Positions 20,225 to 28,426 of a DNA stretch of 64,000 nt are shown here, piece after piece. The translations under genes were made by a program, and so were the position numbers. Origin of the DNA: Xenorhabdus mauleonii (GTDB taxonomy: Bacteria; Pseudomonadota; Gammaproteobacteria; Enterobacterales; Enterobacteriaceae); the NCBI RefSeq assembly GCF_900113945.1, contig NZ_FORG01000005.1:244975-308974 (forward strand), read 5' to 3'. Numbering within the stretch: position 1 is the first letter of the stretch; every line of letters starts with the position of its first letter. Below the pieces are notes generated by a model. It saw nothing but the letters and a program-made list of their open reading frames with translations. It was not told the origin of the DNA and ran no database searches.

Positions 20225-21244
20225 CTACTCACTAACCTGAATGCTGATGTGGTGTTTCTTGATTAACCCACGTAGCTGATGGTAAGTCAGATTGAGTTTA
20301 TTAGCCGCTTTTTTCTGATTGAATTGGCTTTCAGTCAACGCCTGCATAATTAAACGCTTTTCACTGTCATTTTGCCATTGCCTTAAATCGAGTGGTAATT
20401 TCGGGAGGAAATAATCGATAGAATCATTATCTGTTGATAGGGGAGCCGGAGATTGTGAGGTCAATTGCTGTGACGCTGAAAAGGGATTAATAATAATGGA
20501 ATTTAATTCACTTTCATTGTTACCGTGTCGGTAAATTGAGCGCTCTATCACATTTTTTAATTCACGCACATTACCGGGCCAATGATAAGAAAGGAGTTGT
20601 TGCTTGGCCTCGTCGGTAAAACCGGGGAAAAAAGGCAGATTGAGTTCCTGGCACATATGGATGGCAAAATGTTGTGCCAATAACATGATATCGGGGTGTC
20701 GTTGGCGCAATGGGGGGATTTGTACGACATCGAACGCGAGCCTATCAAGCAAATCAGCCCTGAATTTTCCCTGAACAGCCATAGCAGGCAGGTCTTCATT
20801 GGTTGCGCAAATCAAGCGTACATCAACCTGCAATGACTGATTGCCGCCAACACGTTCCAAATAACCATATTCAATTACCCGCAGTAATTTTTCCTGCACC
20901 TGCATGGGTGCGGTAGCCAATTCATCAAGAAATAATGTTCCTCCGTCTGCCCGTTCGAAACGTCCTTGGTGTTTTGCTCGGGCACCGGTAAATGAACCGG
21001 CTTCATGACCAAATAGCTCTGAATCAAGCAAGTTTTCATTGAGTGCTGCACAATTGAGCGAGATGAACGGCCCCTGCCAACGTGGAGAAAGATAATGCAG
21101 GCGGCGTGCGATCAGTTCCTTACCCGTTCCTCGTTCCCCTAAAACTAAAACGGGTTTATTCAATTTTGCCAGTGCAGAGACTTGCTCCAAAATTTCAATA
21201 AAACAGTTTGCTTCACCTAATAGGTTATCAATGAACTGAGGCAT
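20225..21244 (-). CDS. pspF: Psp operon activator PspF (sigma-54 enhancer-binding protein)
   Basis: A 339-residue AAA+ enhancer-binding protein without an N-terminal receiver domain, as in E. coli. Walker A is GERGTGKE (residues 36-43), the Walker B region TLFLDELAT, the arginine-finger region FRADLLDRLAFDVVQIPPLRQR, and a C-terminal Fis-type helix-turn-helix (QKKAANKLNLTYHQLRGL). The sigma-54-contacting loop reads GSFTGA at residues 83-88 rather than GAFTGA. I chose the ATG at 21244 over the TTG at 21259. It is divergent from pspABC, and PspA inhibits it until envelope stress. Confidence 0.93.
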   Translation of the reverse strand: MPQFIDNLLGEANCFIEILEQVSALAKLNKPVLVLGERGTGKELIARRLHYLSPRWQGPFISLNCAALNENLLDSELFGHEAGSFTGARAKHQGRFERADGGTLFLDELATAPMQVQEKLLRVIEYGYLERVGGNQSLQVDVRLICATNEDLPAMAVQGKFRADLLDRLAFDVVQIPPLRQRHPDIMLLAQHFAIHMCQELNLPFFPGFTDEAKQQLLSYHWPGNVRELKNVIERSIYRHGNNESELNSIIINPFSASQQLTSQSPAPLSTDNDSIDYFLPKLPLDLRQWQNDSEKRLIMQALTESQFNQKKAANKLNLTYHQLRGLIKKHHISIQVSE

Positions 21245-21352
21245 GGTATTTTTCGCCAATAGTTAGTCAATTTAACTTCGTTAAATGATAGTGGTAAAAA
21301 GTTAAAGATAAATTATTTAAGTAATTTCAACCAGATAATTAAACTAAAAAAG

Positions 21353-21370
21353 TTGGCATGCATTTTGTAT
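21353..21370 (+). promoter_or_regulatory. Sigma-54 promoter of pspABC
   Basis: TTGGCATGCATTTTGTAT fits the -24/-12 pattern: GG at 21355-21356, and GT at 21367-21368 eleven bases on. It is nearly the same as the E. coli pspA promoter (TTGGCACGCAAATTGTAT). The predicted transcript start is about 21380, some 80 bp before pspA. PspF sites should lie in the 108 bp upstream, up to the pspF start. Confidence 0.8.
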
Positions 21371-21460
21371 TAGATTGAGAGCCTTATCGTGTAGCTTGTA
21401 TTCATCTTTAACAAGACACCAACATAACATGTACCATACTAATGAAAGAGGTTTATAACT

Positions 21461-22132
21461 ATGGGTATTTTTTCTCGTTTTGCTGATATCGTAAACGCTA
21501 ATATTTCTTCTCTGTTAGATAAAGCGGAAGATCCGCAGAAAATGATCCGCTTGATGATTCAGGAAATGGAAGACACGCTGGTGGAAATCCGCTCAACGTC
21601 AGCCCGCACGCTGGCAGAAAAAAAACAGCTTCTGCGCCGCATCAGCATGGGTGAAAGCCAGATTGATGGCTGGCAGGAAAAAGCGGAACTAGCACTGAGC
21701 AAAGATAAAGAAGATCTGGCTCGTGCAGCATTGATTGAAAAACAAAAAGTCAGCAGCTTGGTTGCAACTCTGACAAATGAGCTGTCTCTCTTGGACGAAA
21801 CACTTGAGCGCATCAAGGGAGAAGTCACAGAGCTGGAAAATAAATTGACAGAAGCGAGAGCAAGACAACAATCATTATCTTTGCGTCATCAAGCTGCCGC
21901 ATCTTCCCGTGAAGTACGTCGTCAATTGGATAGCGGTAAAATTGATGAAGCAATGGCGCGCTTTGAGCAATTTGAACGTCGAATCGACCATTTGGAAGCG
22001 GAAGCTGAAACTGTCGGGCTGGGTAAACAGAAATCACTCGACCAGCAATTTGCAGAATTAAAGGCAGATGATGAAATCAGTGCGCAACTCGCGGCCCTGA
22101 AAGCTAAAATGAGTACCAAAGACTCACAATAA
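21461..22132 (+). CDS. pspA: Phage shock protein A
   Basis: A 223-residue coiled-coil protein of the PspA/IM30 family (E. coli PspA 222 residues). It starts [25 protein letters not shown] with the amphipathic helix that binds stressed membranes, followed by long charged heptad-type helices to the end. It inhibits PspF in the resting state and forms membrane-protecting oligomers on stress. The ribosome site is the GAGG of AAAGAGGTTTATAACT. First gene of pspABC. Confidence 0.97.
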   Translation: MGIFSRFADIVNANISSLLDKAEDPQKMIRLMIQEMEDTLVEIRSTSARTLAEKKQLLRRISMGESQIDGWQEKAELALSKDKEDLARAALIEKQKVSSLVATLTNELSLLDETLERIKGEVTELENKLTEARARQQSLSLRHQAAASSREVRRQLDSGKIDEAMARFEQFERRIDHLEAEAETVGLGKQKSLDQQFAELKADDEISAQLAALKAKMSTKDSQ

Positions 22133-22196
22133 TGACATAAGCCATGCATGGCTTATGTCATGCACAACTTATTGTTTGCACAACTAAGGAAAGATA

Positions 22197-22421
22197 ATGG
22201 GCTATATATTTCTTGGGATCCCGCTGATCATCTTTGTACTTTTTGTCTTACCTATCTGGCTGTGGTTGCATTACAGCAGTCAGAACAACAGAGGTCAGTT
22301 AGGGAGCAACGAAATCCAGCGTTTAGAGCAACTGACAGAGAATGCCCGGCATATGCAGGAACGGATCAAAACGCTGGAAGACATCCTCGATGCAGAGCAT
22401 CCAAACTGGAGGCAGTCATAA
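22197..22421 (+). CDS. pspB: Phage shock protein B
   Basis: A 74-residue inner membrane protein with one N-terminal membrane helix (residues 3-24) and a cytoplasmic leucine-zipper-like coiled coil (EIQRLEQLTENARHMQERI). It works with PspC as the membrane sensor that sequesters PspA. Its stop overlaps the pspC start (TAATG). Confidence 0.95.
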   Translation: MGYIFLGIPLIIFVLFVLPIWLWLHYSSQNNRGQLGSNEIQRLEQLTENARHMQERIKTLEDILDAEHPNWRQS

Positions 22422-22783
22422 TGTCGAATAGGTACAACCGGAAATTTTACCGCCTGCCTGAGCAAGGAATGGTTAAAGGGGTTTGTGCCGGGGTGGCAAA
22501 CTATTTTGACGTTCCCGTTCCACTTATCCGCACCATCACGGTACTATCGTTGTTCTTCGGGCTGTTTGGTATAACGGTATTGGCTTATATTATTTTGTCC
22601 ATTGTTATGGAGCCGGCACCTGCGGGATACCGGGCTGATGAAAAAGAGGCAGGGCCATCGGCGCAGAAAATGTTGGATGAAGTTGATTACCAATTGAGGG
22701 CAGGCGAAGCTCGCTTGCGCCAAATGGAGCGCTACATTACATCTGACACTTACAGCGTACGCAGCCGTTTTCGCCAGCTTTAG
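22421..22783 (+). CDS. pspC: Phage shock protein C
   Basis: A 120-residue PspC-domain protein: RKFYRLPEQGMVKGVCAGVANYFDVPVPLIR (conserved N-terminal part), then a double hydrophobic segment (residues 42-66) and a charged C-terminal coiled segment. The start at 22421 overlaps the pspB stop. A longer ORF in this frame from 22148 is read through pspB and is not real. No pspD follows in the 208 bp before ycjX. Confidence 0.95.
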   Translation: MSNRYNRKFYRLPEQGMVKGVCAGVANYFDVPVPLIRTITVLSLFFGLFGITVLAYIILSIVMEPAPAGYRADEKEAGPSAQKMLDEVDYQLRAGEARLRQMERYITSDTYSVRSRFRQL

Positions 22784-22991
22784 GTCATGGATAAAATTGA
22801 GCCATAGACTTCATTAATTGAAAGACGACAAATCTATCTAATTGGTCTAATTAGTTTATATAGTGAGTTTATGTCGTTAATAGAAAAAATATATGCGATC
22901 TGGCCGTAACAGCGGAATGACTGGGCATGAAATCAAATACCGGTGTTACGGGCTAGGTTAAACCGAACTACGGTATTCCATTGGGAGAAAC

Positions 22992-24389
22992 ATGAAACGG
23001 TTGCAAAACGAATTAACAGCTCTTGTGAATCGTGGAATGGACCGCCACTTGCGGTTGGCGGTAACAGGATTAAGTCGCAGTGGAAAGACCGCATTCATCA
23101 CATCTTTGGTAAACCAGTTACTTCATATTCATAGCGGTGCCAGATTGCCGTTATTTTCAGCAGTACGCGATGGACGACTGCTTGGTGTCAAGCGAGTTCC
23201 ACAGCGGGATTTGGGTGTTCCCCGCTTTGCTTATGATGAAAATATTGCAGCGTTGCATGAAACACCGCCTTACTGGCCGATCCCGACACGTGGCGTGAGT
23301 GAAATTCGCTTGGCGCTGCGTTACCGCTCTGAAGATTCTCTATTTCGTTACCTTAAGGAAACCTCAACCCTTTATCTGGAAATCGTCGATTATCCGGGAG
23401 AATGGTTATTGGATTTGCCCATGCTAGAGCAAAACTATCTGGCATGGTCGCGGCATATGAGTGGATTGCTGAAAGGGGAAAGAAAGGAGTGGACCAAGCC
23501 GTGGCTAGAATTATGCAATCAATGCGATCCATTGGCTCCTGCCGATGAAAACTTACTGGCCAAAATCGCTCAGGCCTATACCGATTACTTGCATCAGTGT
23601 AAACAGCAGGGATTGCACTTCATCCAACCCGGTCGTTTCGTATTGCCGGGAGATCTGGCCGGAGCGCCAGCCCTGCAATTCTTTCCGTGGCCGGATATTG
23701 ACAAAATTGGCGAACCTCAATTAGCAAAAGCGGATAAACACACCAACATCGGCATGTTGAGGGAACGTTTTGCCTACTACTGTGACCATGTCGTCAAAGG
23801 GTTCTACAAAGAGCATTTTCTCCGTTTTGACCGACAGATTGTTTTGGTGGATTGTTTGCAGCCATTGAATAGTGGCCCGCAAGCATTCAATGACATGCGG
23901 CTTGCGTTGACGCAGCTTATGCAGAGTTTCCACTATGGCAAGCGAACACTGTTCCGGCGTCTGTTTTCACCCTGCATTGACAAATTAATGTTTGCTGCCA
24001 GCAAAGCCGATCATATTACCCCCGATCAACACGCAAACCTTGTTTCCCTGTTGCAGCAATTGGTTCAGGAAGCCTGGCAAAATGCTGCATTTGAAGGGAT
24101 CAGCATGGATTGTGCGGGGCTGGCATCTGTTCAGGCAACAGAAAGTGGCATAGTGGCCCATGATGGTGAAAAATTCCCGGCCATTAAGGGAAACCGTCTG
24201 TCAGATGATAAACTAATGACATTTTTTCCGGGAGAAGTGCCACAACGTTTGCCGAACAACGATTTTTGGCAAAAGCAAGGGTTTAATTTCGAATCATTCC
24301 GGCCAAGACAAGTCAATGTCGATACACCGTTACCCCATATTCGCATGGATAGTGCGATGGAGTTTTTATTGGGAGATAAACTAACATGA
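22992..24389 (+). CDS. ycjX: DUF463 family GTPase-like protein YcjX
   Basis: A 465-residue protein of the YcjX family with P-loop GLSRSGKT (residues 26-33) and a switch-like [16 protein letters not shown] region. In E. coli it is part of the PspF regulon and its structure resembles G proteins; the cellular role is unclear. The stop overlaps the ycjF start by 4 bp. The 208-bp gap from pspC has no ORF and may contain a separate promoter. Confidence 0.93.
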   Translation: MKRLQNELTALVNRGMDRHLRLAVTGLSRSGKTAFITSLVNQLLHIHSGARLPLFSAVRDGRLLGVKRVPQRDLGVPRFAYDENIAALHETPPYWPIPTRGVSEIRLALRYRSEDSLFRYLKETSTLYLEIVDYPGEWLLDLPMLEQNYLAWSRHMSGLLKGERKEWTKPWLELCNQCDPLAPADENLLAKIAQAYTDYLHQCKQQGLHFIQPGRFVLPGDLAGAPALQFFPWPDIDKIGEPQLAKADKHTNIGMLRERFAYYCDHVVKGFYKEHFLRFDRQIVLVDCLQPLNSGPQAFNDMRLALTQLMQSFHYGKRTLFRRLFSPCIDKLMFAASKADHITPDQHANLVSLLQQLVQEAWQNAAFEGISMDCAGLASVQATESGIVAHDGEKFPAIKGNRLSDDKLMTFFPGEVPQRLPNNDFWQKQGFNFESFRPRQVNVDTPLPHIRMDSAMEFLLGDKLT

Positions 24390-25495
24390 CAGAGCCTCTG
24401 AAACCGAGAATGGATTTCAGCGATCAGGCGTCAACGTCGCAAGAGCCATCACTGAAATCGAAAAAGGAATTTGATAATCAGGAAAATGAATTCTATCCAG
24501 CGATGCCAGAATTGGCCGCAGAGGAGCAAGAAGGAGAGTTCGAAGGTGCAGTAAATGCGGCTTTGCGGCCCAAACGTAGCTTTTGGCGAAAAATCTTTAC
24601 CTGCGCCATCTTGTTGCTGGGTGTCAGCGTAGTCGCTCAATTTATCCAGTGGATATATCAATCATGGCAACAACATGACTGGATAGCATTGGGCATTGCC
24701 GCTGCGGGTAGCATGATTATGCTGGCTGGAATAGGCAGTGTAATAAAAGAATGGCGTCGTCTTTATCACCTGCGCCAACGTACGGAAGAGCGGGATAACG
24801 CAAAAGCCCTGTTGCAAAGCCATGGTGTCGGCAAAGGGCGTCAATTTTGCGAGAAATTGGCCGCACAAGCCGGGATTGAACCACAGCATCCGGCATTGCA
24901 GCGCTGGCAAGCGGCCATGCATGAAACACACAATGATCGTGAAATTGTCATGCTGTACAGCAAGCTGGTACAGCCGGTTCTGGATGCGCAAGCCAAGAAA
25001 GAAATTAGCCGTTCTGCTGCAGAATCTGCATTAATGATTGCCGTCAGTCCGTTGGCGATAGTCGATATGGCCTTTATTGCGTGGAGAAATATTCGCCTGA
25101 TTAACCGGATTGCGGCACTTTACGGAATCGAATTAGGTTATTTCAGCCGCATTCGCTTGTTTCGGTTGGTTTTGTTGAACATTGCTTTTGCGGGAGCATC
25201 AGAGCTGGTCAGGGAAGTCGGAATGGATTGGTTATCACAGGATATCGCAGCGCGCCTTTCTGCGCGAGCCGCACAAGGTATTGGCGCGGGGCTGCTTACG
25301 GCCCGTCTGGGAATCAAGGCGATGGAGTTATGCCGTCCTTTGCCGTGGATTGATGGGGATAAACCAAAGCTGGGGGATTTCCGTCACCAATTGCTTGCCC
25401 AGATTAAAGGGACATTGCCGGCGAAAAAAAATACATTCACGAAAGCCAAAAACGTACTCAAAGAAACAGAAAACAGCACAGTGGATAAACGATAG
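24386..25495 (+). CDS. ycjF: Inner membrane protein YcjF (DUF697)
   Basis: A 369-residue protein with a charged N-terminal cytoplasmic segment, two membrane helices (about residues 66-90 and 98-116), and a C-terminal DUF697 domain containing further hydrophobic stretches ([22 protein letters not shown]). It is translationally coupled to ycjX through an ATGA overlap. Its function is unknown; it is co-expressed with psp genes in E. coli. Confidence 0.92.
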   Translation: MTEPLKPRMDFSDQASTSQEPSLKSKKEFDNQENEFYPAMPELAAEEQEGEFEGAVNAALRPKRSFWRKIFTCAILLLGVSVVAQFIQWIYQSWQQHDWIALGIAAAGSMIMLAGIGSVIKEWRRLYHLRQRTEERDNAKALLQSHGVGKGRQFCEKLAAQAGIEPQHPALQRWQAAMHETHNDREIVMLYSKLVQPVLDAQAKKEISRSAAESALMIAVSPLAIVDMAFIAWRNIRLINRIAALYGIELGYFSRIRLFRLVLLNIAFAGASELVREVGMDWLSQDIAARLSARAAQGIGAGLLTARLGIKAMELCRPLPWIDGDKPKLGDFRHQLLAQIKGTLPAKKNTFTKAKNVLKETENSTVDKR

Positions 25496-25620
25496 CTACT
25501 GTTATTTTAGGTTGACATCTGACTTTATTGTAAACTTTTACTGACAAGGGCTTCATCTATTGCATAGTAACGGGTAACATTTCAGTCGGTTATGAGCATC
25601 GTGTAAATAAGGTCAGAATA

Positions 25621-27216
25621 ATGCGATTGGAAGTTACTTGTCAGGATCGAATTGGGTTAACCCGAGAGTTGCTTGATTTACTGGTTCTACGAAATATTGA
25701 CCTGAAAGGAATTGAAATTTCTCCTGCTCGTCGTATTTACCTTAACTTTACCCAAATTGATTTCAACACATTTCGTTTATTAATGGCGGAGATCCGTCGG
25801 ATCAGTGGTGTGATTGATGTCAGGACGGTTGCTTTCATGCCGTCAGAGAAAGAACACCGGGCAATGTGGACGTTACTGGAATCAGTTCCTGAGCCTATAT
25901 TTTCAATTGATATGAAAGGCAACATAGAACTGGCCAATCCGGCCTCCCTGTCACTGTTTGATCTCGACAAAGAGAAGGTCGATCAAAAGAATATCGCCAA
26001 CCTAATCAGCAACTACAACTTTAGCCGCTGGCTCGAAAGTGAGCACCACCAACCAAATACCACACAACTATCCATCAAAGGCCGGGATTACATGATGGAT
26101 ATTATTCCCATGCAGTTAACTGATGAGAATCAGGTTGTCAGGTGTGTTGGGGCAGTGATTATATTGCGCTCAGCAGTATCTCATTTATCAACGCAAGTTG
26201 AGTCATTACGCAAAAAATTAACTGTAAATGATGATACCGCTTTTGGGCAGCTTATTGCTGTCAGTCCCAAAATGGTTCATGTGGTCGAACAAGCCCGCAA
26301 AATGGCAATGCTTGACGCTCCCTTACTGCTGATTGGGGAAACAGGAACAGGAAAAGATGAATTCGCCAAAGCCTGTCATTTGCGGAGCGCCAGAGGAAAT
26401 CAACCTTTTCTGGGGCTGAATTGTGCCTCCATGCCAGATGATGTTGTTGAGAGCGAGCTGTTTGGTTATGCCGCAGGAGCCTATCCGAATGCGGTGGAAG
26501 GTAAAAAAGGGTTCTTTGAACAGGCTAATGGCGGCACGGTTTTATTGGATGAAATCGGCGAAATGTCGCCGCAAATGCAGATTAAATTACTGCGTTTTTT
26601 GAATGATGGAACATTCCGCCGTGTCGGTGAAGACAACGAAGTTAATGTTGATGTCCGGATTATCTGTGCCACCCAGAAAAACCTCCTTGAATTAGTACAA
26701 CAAGGGGAATTTCGGGAAGATCTCTACTATCGGCTGAATGTATTAACAATCACATTGCCTCCTTTAAGGGAGCGTCAGGCAGATATCATGCCACTGACGG
26801 ATTATTTTGTGACACGTTTTGCAAAAGAGCAGGGTTTAGCCAAACCCAAGTACTCCCATGATTTGGAACAATTTCTGAGTGGTTATCATTGGCCGGGGAA
26901 TGTCAGGCAACTACGCAATGCGATCTACCATGCATTGACTCAATCTGAGGGTAACAAATTATGCCCGCAAGATATTCAGTTACCTGGATTGGATGCTGAC
27001 ATGGCATTTAATGAAGATATGCTGGAAGGGTCTTTGGATGAGATCAGCAAGCGTTTTGAACGTTCTATATTGACGCGCCTTTATCGCCATTATCCCAGCA
27101 CGCGCAAACTGGCAAAACGGCTTGGTGTTTCTCACACCGCCATTGCCAATAAATTGCGCGAATATGGATTGAGTGGTAAAAAACACACCCCTGAACAGGC
27201 AGATGATGACGAATAA
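25621..27216 (+). CDS. tyrR: Aromatic amino acid regulator TyrR
   Basis: A 531-residue regulator: N-terminal ACT domain (residues 1-75), PAS domain (about 80-190), AAA+ domain with Walker A GETGTGKD (239-246), and a C-terminal helix-turn-helix (STRKLAKRLGVSHTAIANKL). The GAFTGA loop is replaced by GAYPNA, as in E. coli TyrR, which acts at sigma-70 promoters. It controls tyrosine, phenylalanine and tryptophan synthesis and transport genes. It is a little longer than the E. coli protein (513). The gene next to it in E. coli, tpx, is displaced here by the T6SS cluster. Confidence 0.97.
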   Translation: MRLEVTCQDRIGLTRELLDLLVLRNIDLKGIEISPARRIYLNFTQIDFNTFRLLMAEIRRISGVIDVRTVAFMPSEKEHRAMWTLLESVPEPIFSIDMKGNIELANPASLSLFDLDKEKVDQKNIANLISNYNFSRWLESEHHQPNTTQLSIKGRDYMMDIIPMQLTDENQVVRCVGAVIILRSAVSHLSTQVESLRKKLTVNDDTAFGQLIAVSPKMVHVVEQARKMAMLDAPLLLIGETGTGKDEFAKACHLRSARGNQPFLGLNCASMPDDVVESELFGYAAGAYPNAVEGKKGFFEQANGGTVLLDEIGEMSPQMQIKLLRFLNDGTFRRVGEDNEVNVDVRIICATQKNLLELVQQGEFREDLYYRLNVLTITLPPLRERQADIMPLTDYFVTRFAKEQGLAKPKYSHDLEQFLSGYHWPGNVRQLRNAIYHALTQSEGNKLCPQDIQLPGLDADMAFNEDMLEGSLDEISKRFERSILTRLYRHYPSTRKLAKRLGVSHTAIANKLREYGLSGKKHTPEQADDDE

Positions 27217-27290
27217 TCACGCTTTCTTGGCTCTTAAGATTCTGTGTTCTTAAAATGAGTGTGTGATCTTAAAACAATAGCTTGAATTTA

Positions 27291-27324
27291 AAACAGCCAG
27301 CCAGAGATTTCTGGCTGACTGTTT
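27291..27324 (+). terminator. Terminator after tyrR
   Basis: AAACAGCCAGCCAG (27291-27304) and CTGGCTGACTGTTT (27311-27324) pair with one mismatch around a 6-bp loop, followed by CCATTTCCCTT. It lies 75 bp past the tyrR stop and close to the left edge of the T6SS cluster. Confidence 0.75.
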
Positions 27325-27401
27325 CCATTTCCCTTCATGCGACGACAAAATTTTTAGAAGGCAACATATTGCCAAGTAAAGATCGCTGTTCTAAGAGAAC
27401 G

Positions 27402-28400
27402 CTATTCAATGTTTGAACTTATTGAAGGGGTATCGGTTCTGAGTACATCAGATAATTTTATCGGCTTGGATAATGAGAGGAATTGAGATGATTCGCTGAC
27501 AGATGATTTTATCATTGCAGCTAAGTCCGATGTGTTCCTTGGGCGCTCTGAAGGTTCAACAGATAAAGCCTGATCAATGAGTTGCAAGAATGAATGTGAA
27601 TATCCGGCAAGGTTACGTTTGACCAAAGGCTGATAATTATCCTCAAGATTGCGTACAATGCTGACCGGCGGCGGCGAACCTATAATCAGGGTATGAAGCA
27701 AGGCGCCGATTGCATAGATATCTGACCAAGGGCCTTGCTGACCTTCATCATTGGCGGTGTATTGTTCAATCGGGGTAAAACCCGGCCTTATCGACACCTC
27801 AGATTCATCAGACAATCGTTCAGTCATTTTCCGCGCGGAGCCTAAATCGAGCAAAATGGGGTCACCATTTTCTTGAATCAGGATATTATCCAAACAAATA
27901 TCACAGTGTAGATAACCCGCTTGATGGAGTGTGTTAATGGCATCAAGCAAAGGTAATAAAATACGGCAAAGCCAGCGCTGGTTGATGCTATTGGGTTGTG
28001 TTGCCAGCAATACCTTCAATGTCACGCCATTGTAAAATGGGGTGACAATATAGGCAGTTTGGTTTTTTTGCCAGAAACGAAGAAAAACCGGTAAGCATTT
28101 ATGTTTGAACTTAGTCATTAAATGCGCTTCATGCACAAAATTTGTCAACCCAATTTGATATCTCTTTTGGAAATTTTGCCTGCGCAGCTTCAACTCTAAA
28201 TCTTGACTGCGGGTCACCAGAGAAAAGGGCATATATTCTTTGATAGCAACCGCACACTTCTGTTGATGATCCCATGCTCGGTATACAATGCCGAATCCTC
28301 CCTTGCCAATGACTTTCTCTATTTCCAGTTCGTTAAAACAGTATCCAACGGGCAGTGAACAGGAAGATAATGGATTACCTATATTGCAATTAATTGACAT
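27402..28400 (-). CDS. T6SS-associated Ser/Thr protein kinase (PpkA/StkP-like)
   Basis: A 332-residue Hanks-type kinase: glycine loop GKGGFG (32-37), ATP lysine in VAIKEY (Lys54), alpha-C Glu about 91, catalytic loop HCDICLDN (165-172, HCD in place of HRD) and metal-binding DLG (185-187, in place of DFG). No transmembrane helix or extracellular domain follows; the tail is Ser/Thr-rich. In Pseudomonas T6SS the kinase PpkA phosphorylates the FHA protein to activate assembly, and an FHA protein is encoded at 34934-36586. I chose the ATG at 28400 (AGGAGA upstream) over a GTG at 28424. Last gene of the cluster. Confidence 0.85.
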   Translation of the reverse strand: MSINCNIGNPLSSCSLPVGYCFNELEIEKVIGKGGFGIVYRAWDHQQKCAVAIKEYMPFSLVTRSQDLELKLRRQNFQKRYQIGLTNFVHEAHLMTKFKHKCLPVFLRFWQKNQTAYIVTPFYNGVTLKVLLATQPNSINQRWLCRILLPLLDAINTLHQAGYLHCDICLDNILIQENGDPILLDLGSARKMTERLSDESEVSIRPGFTPIEQYTANDEGQQGPWSDIYAIGALLHTLIIGSPPPVSIVRNLEDNYQPLVKRNLAGYSHSFLQLIDQALSVEPSERPRNTSDLAAMIKSSVSESSQFLSLSKPIKLSDVLRTDTPSISSNIE

Positions 28401-28426
28401 GATGGACGCTCTCCTAGATCCCACAG

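Noticed and set aside
22148..22420. Extended open frame upstream of pspC
   Set aside because: It runs through pspB in another frame; pspB is clearly real and pspC starts at the overlapping ATG at 22421.
27217..27401. Attachment site or direct repeats at the T6SS left edge
   Set aside because: Comparing 27217-27401 with 54421-54903 by eye revealed no shared direct repeat and no integrase gene.
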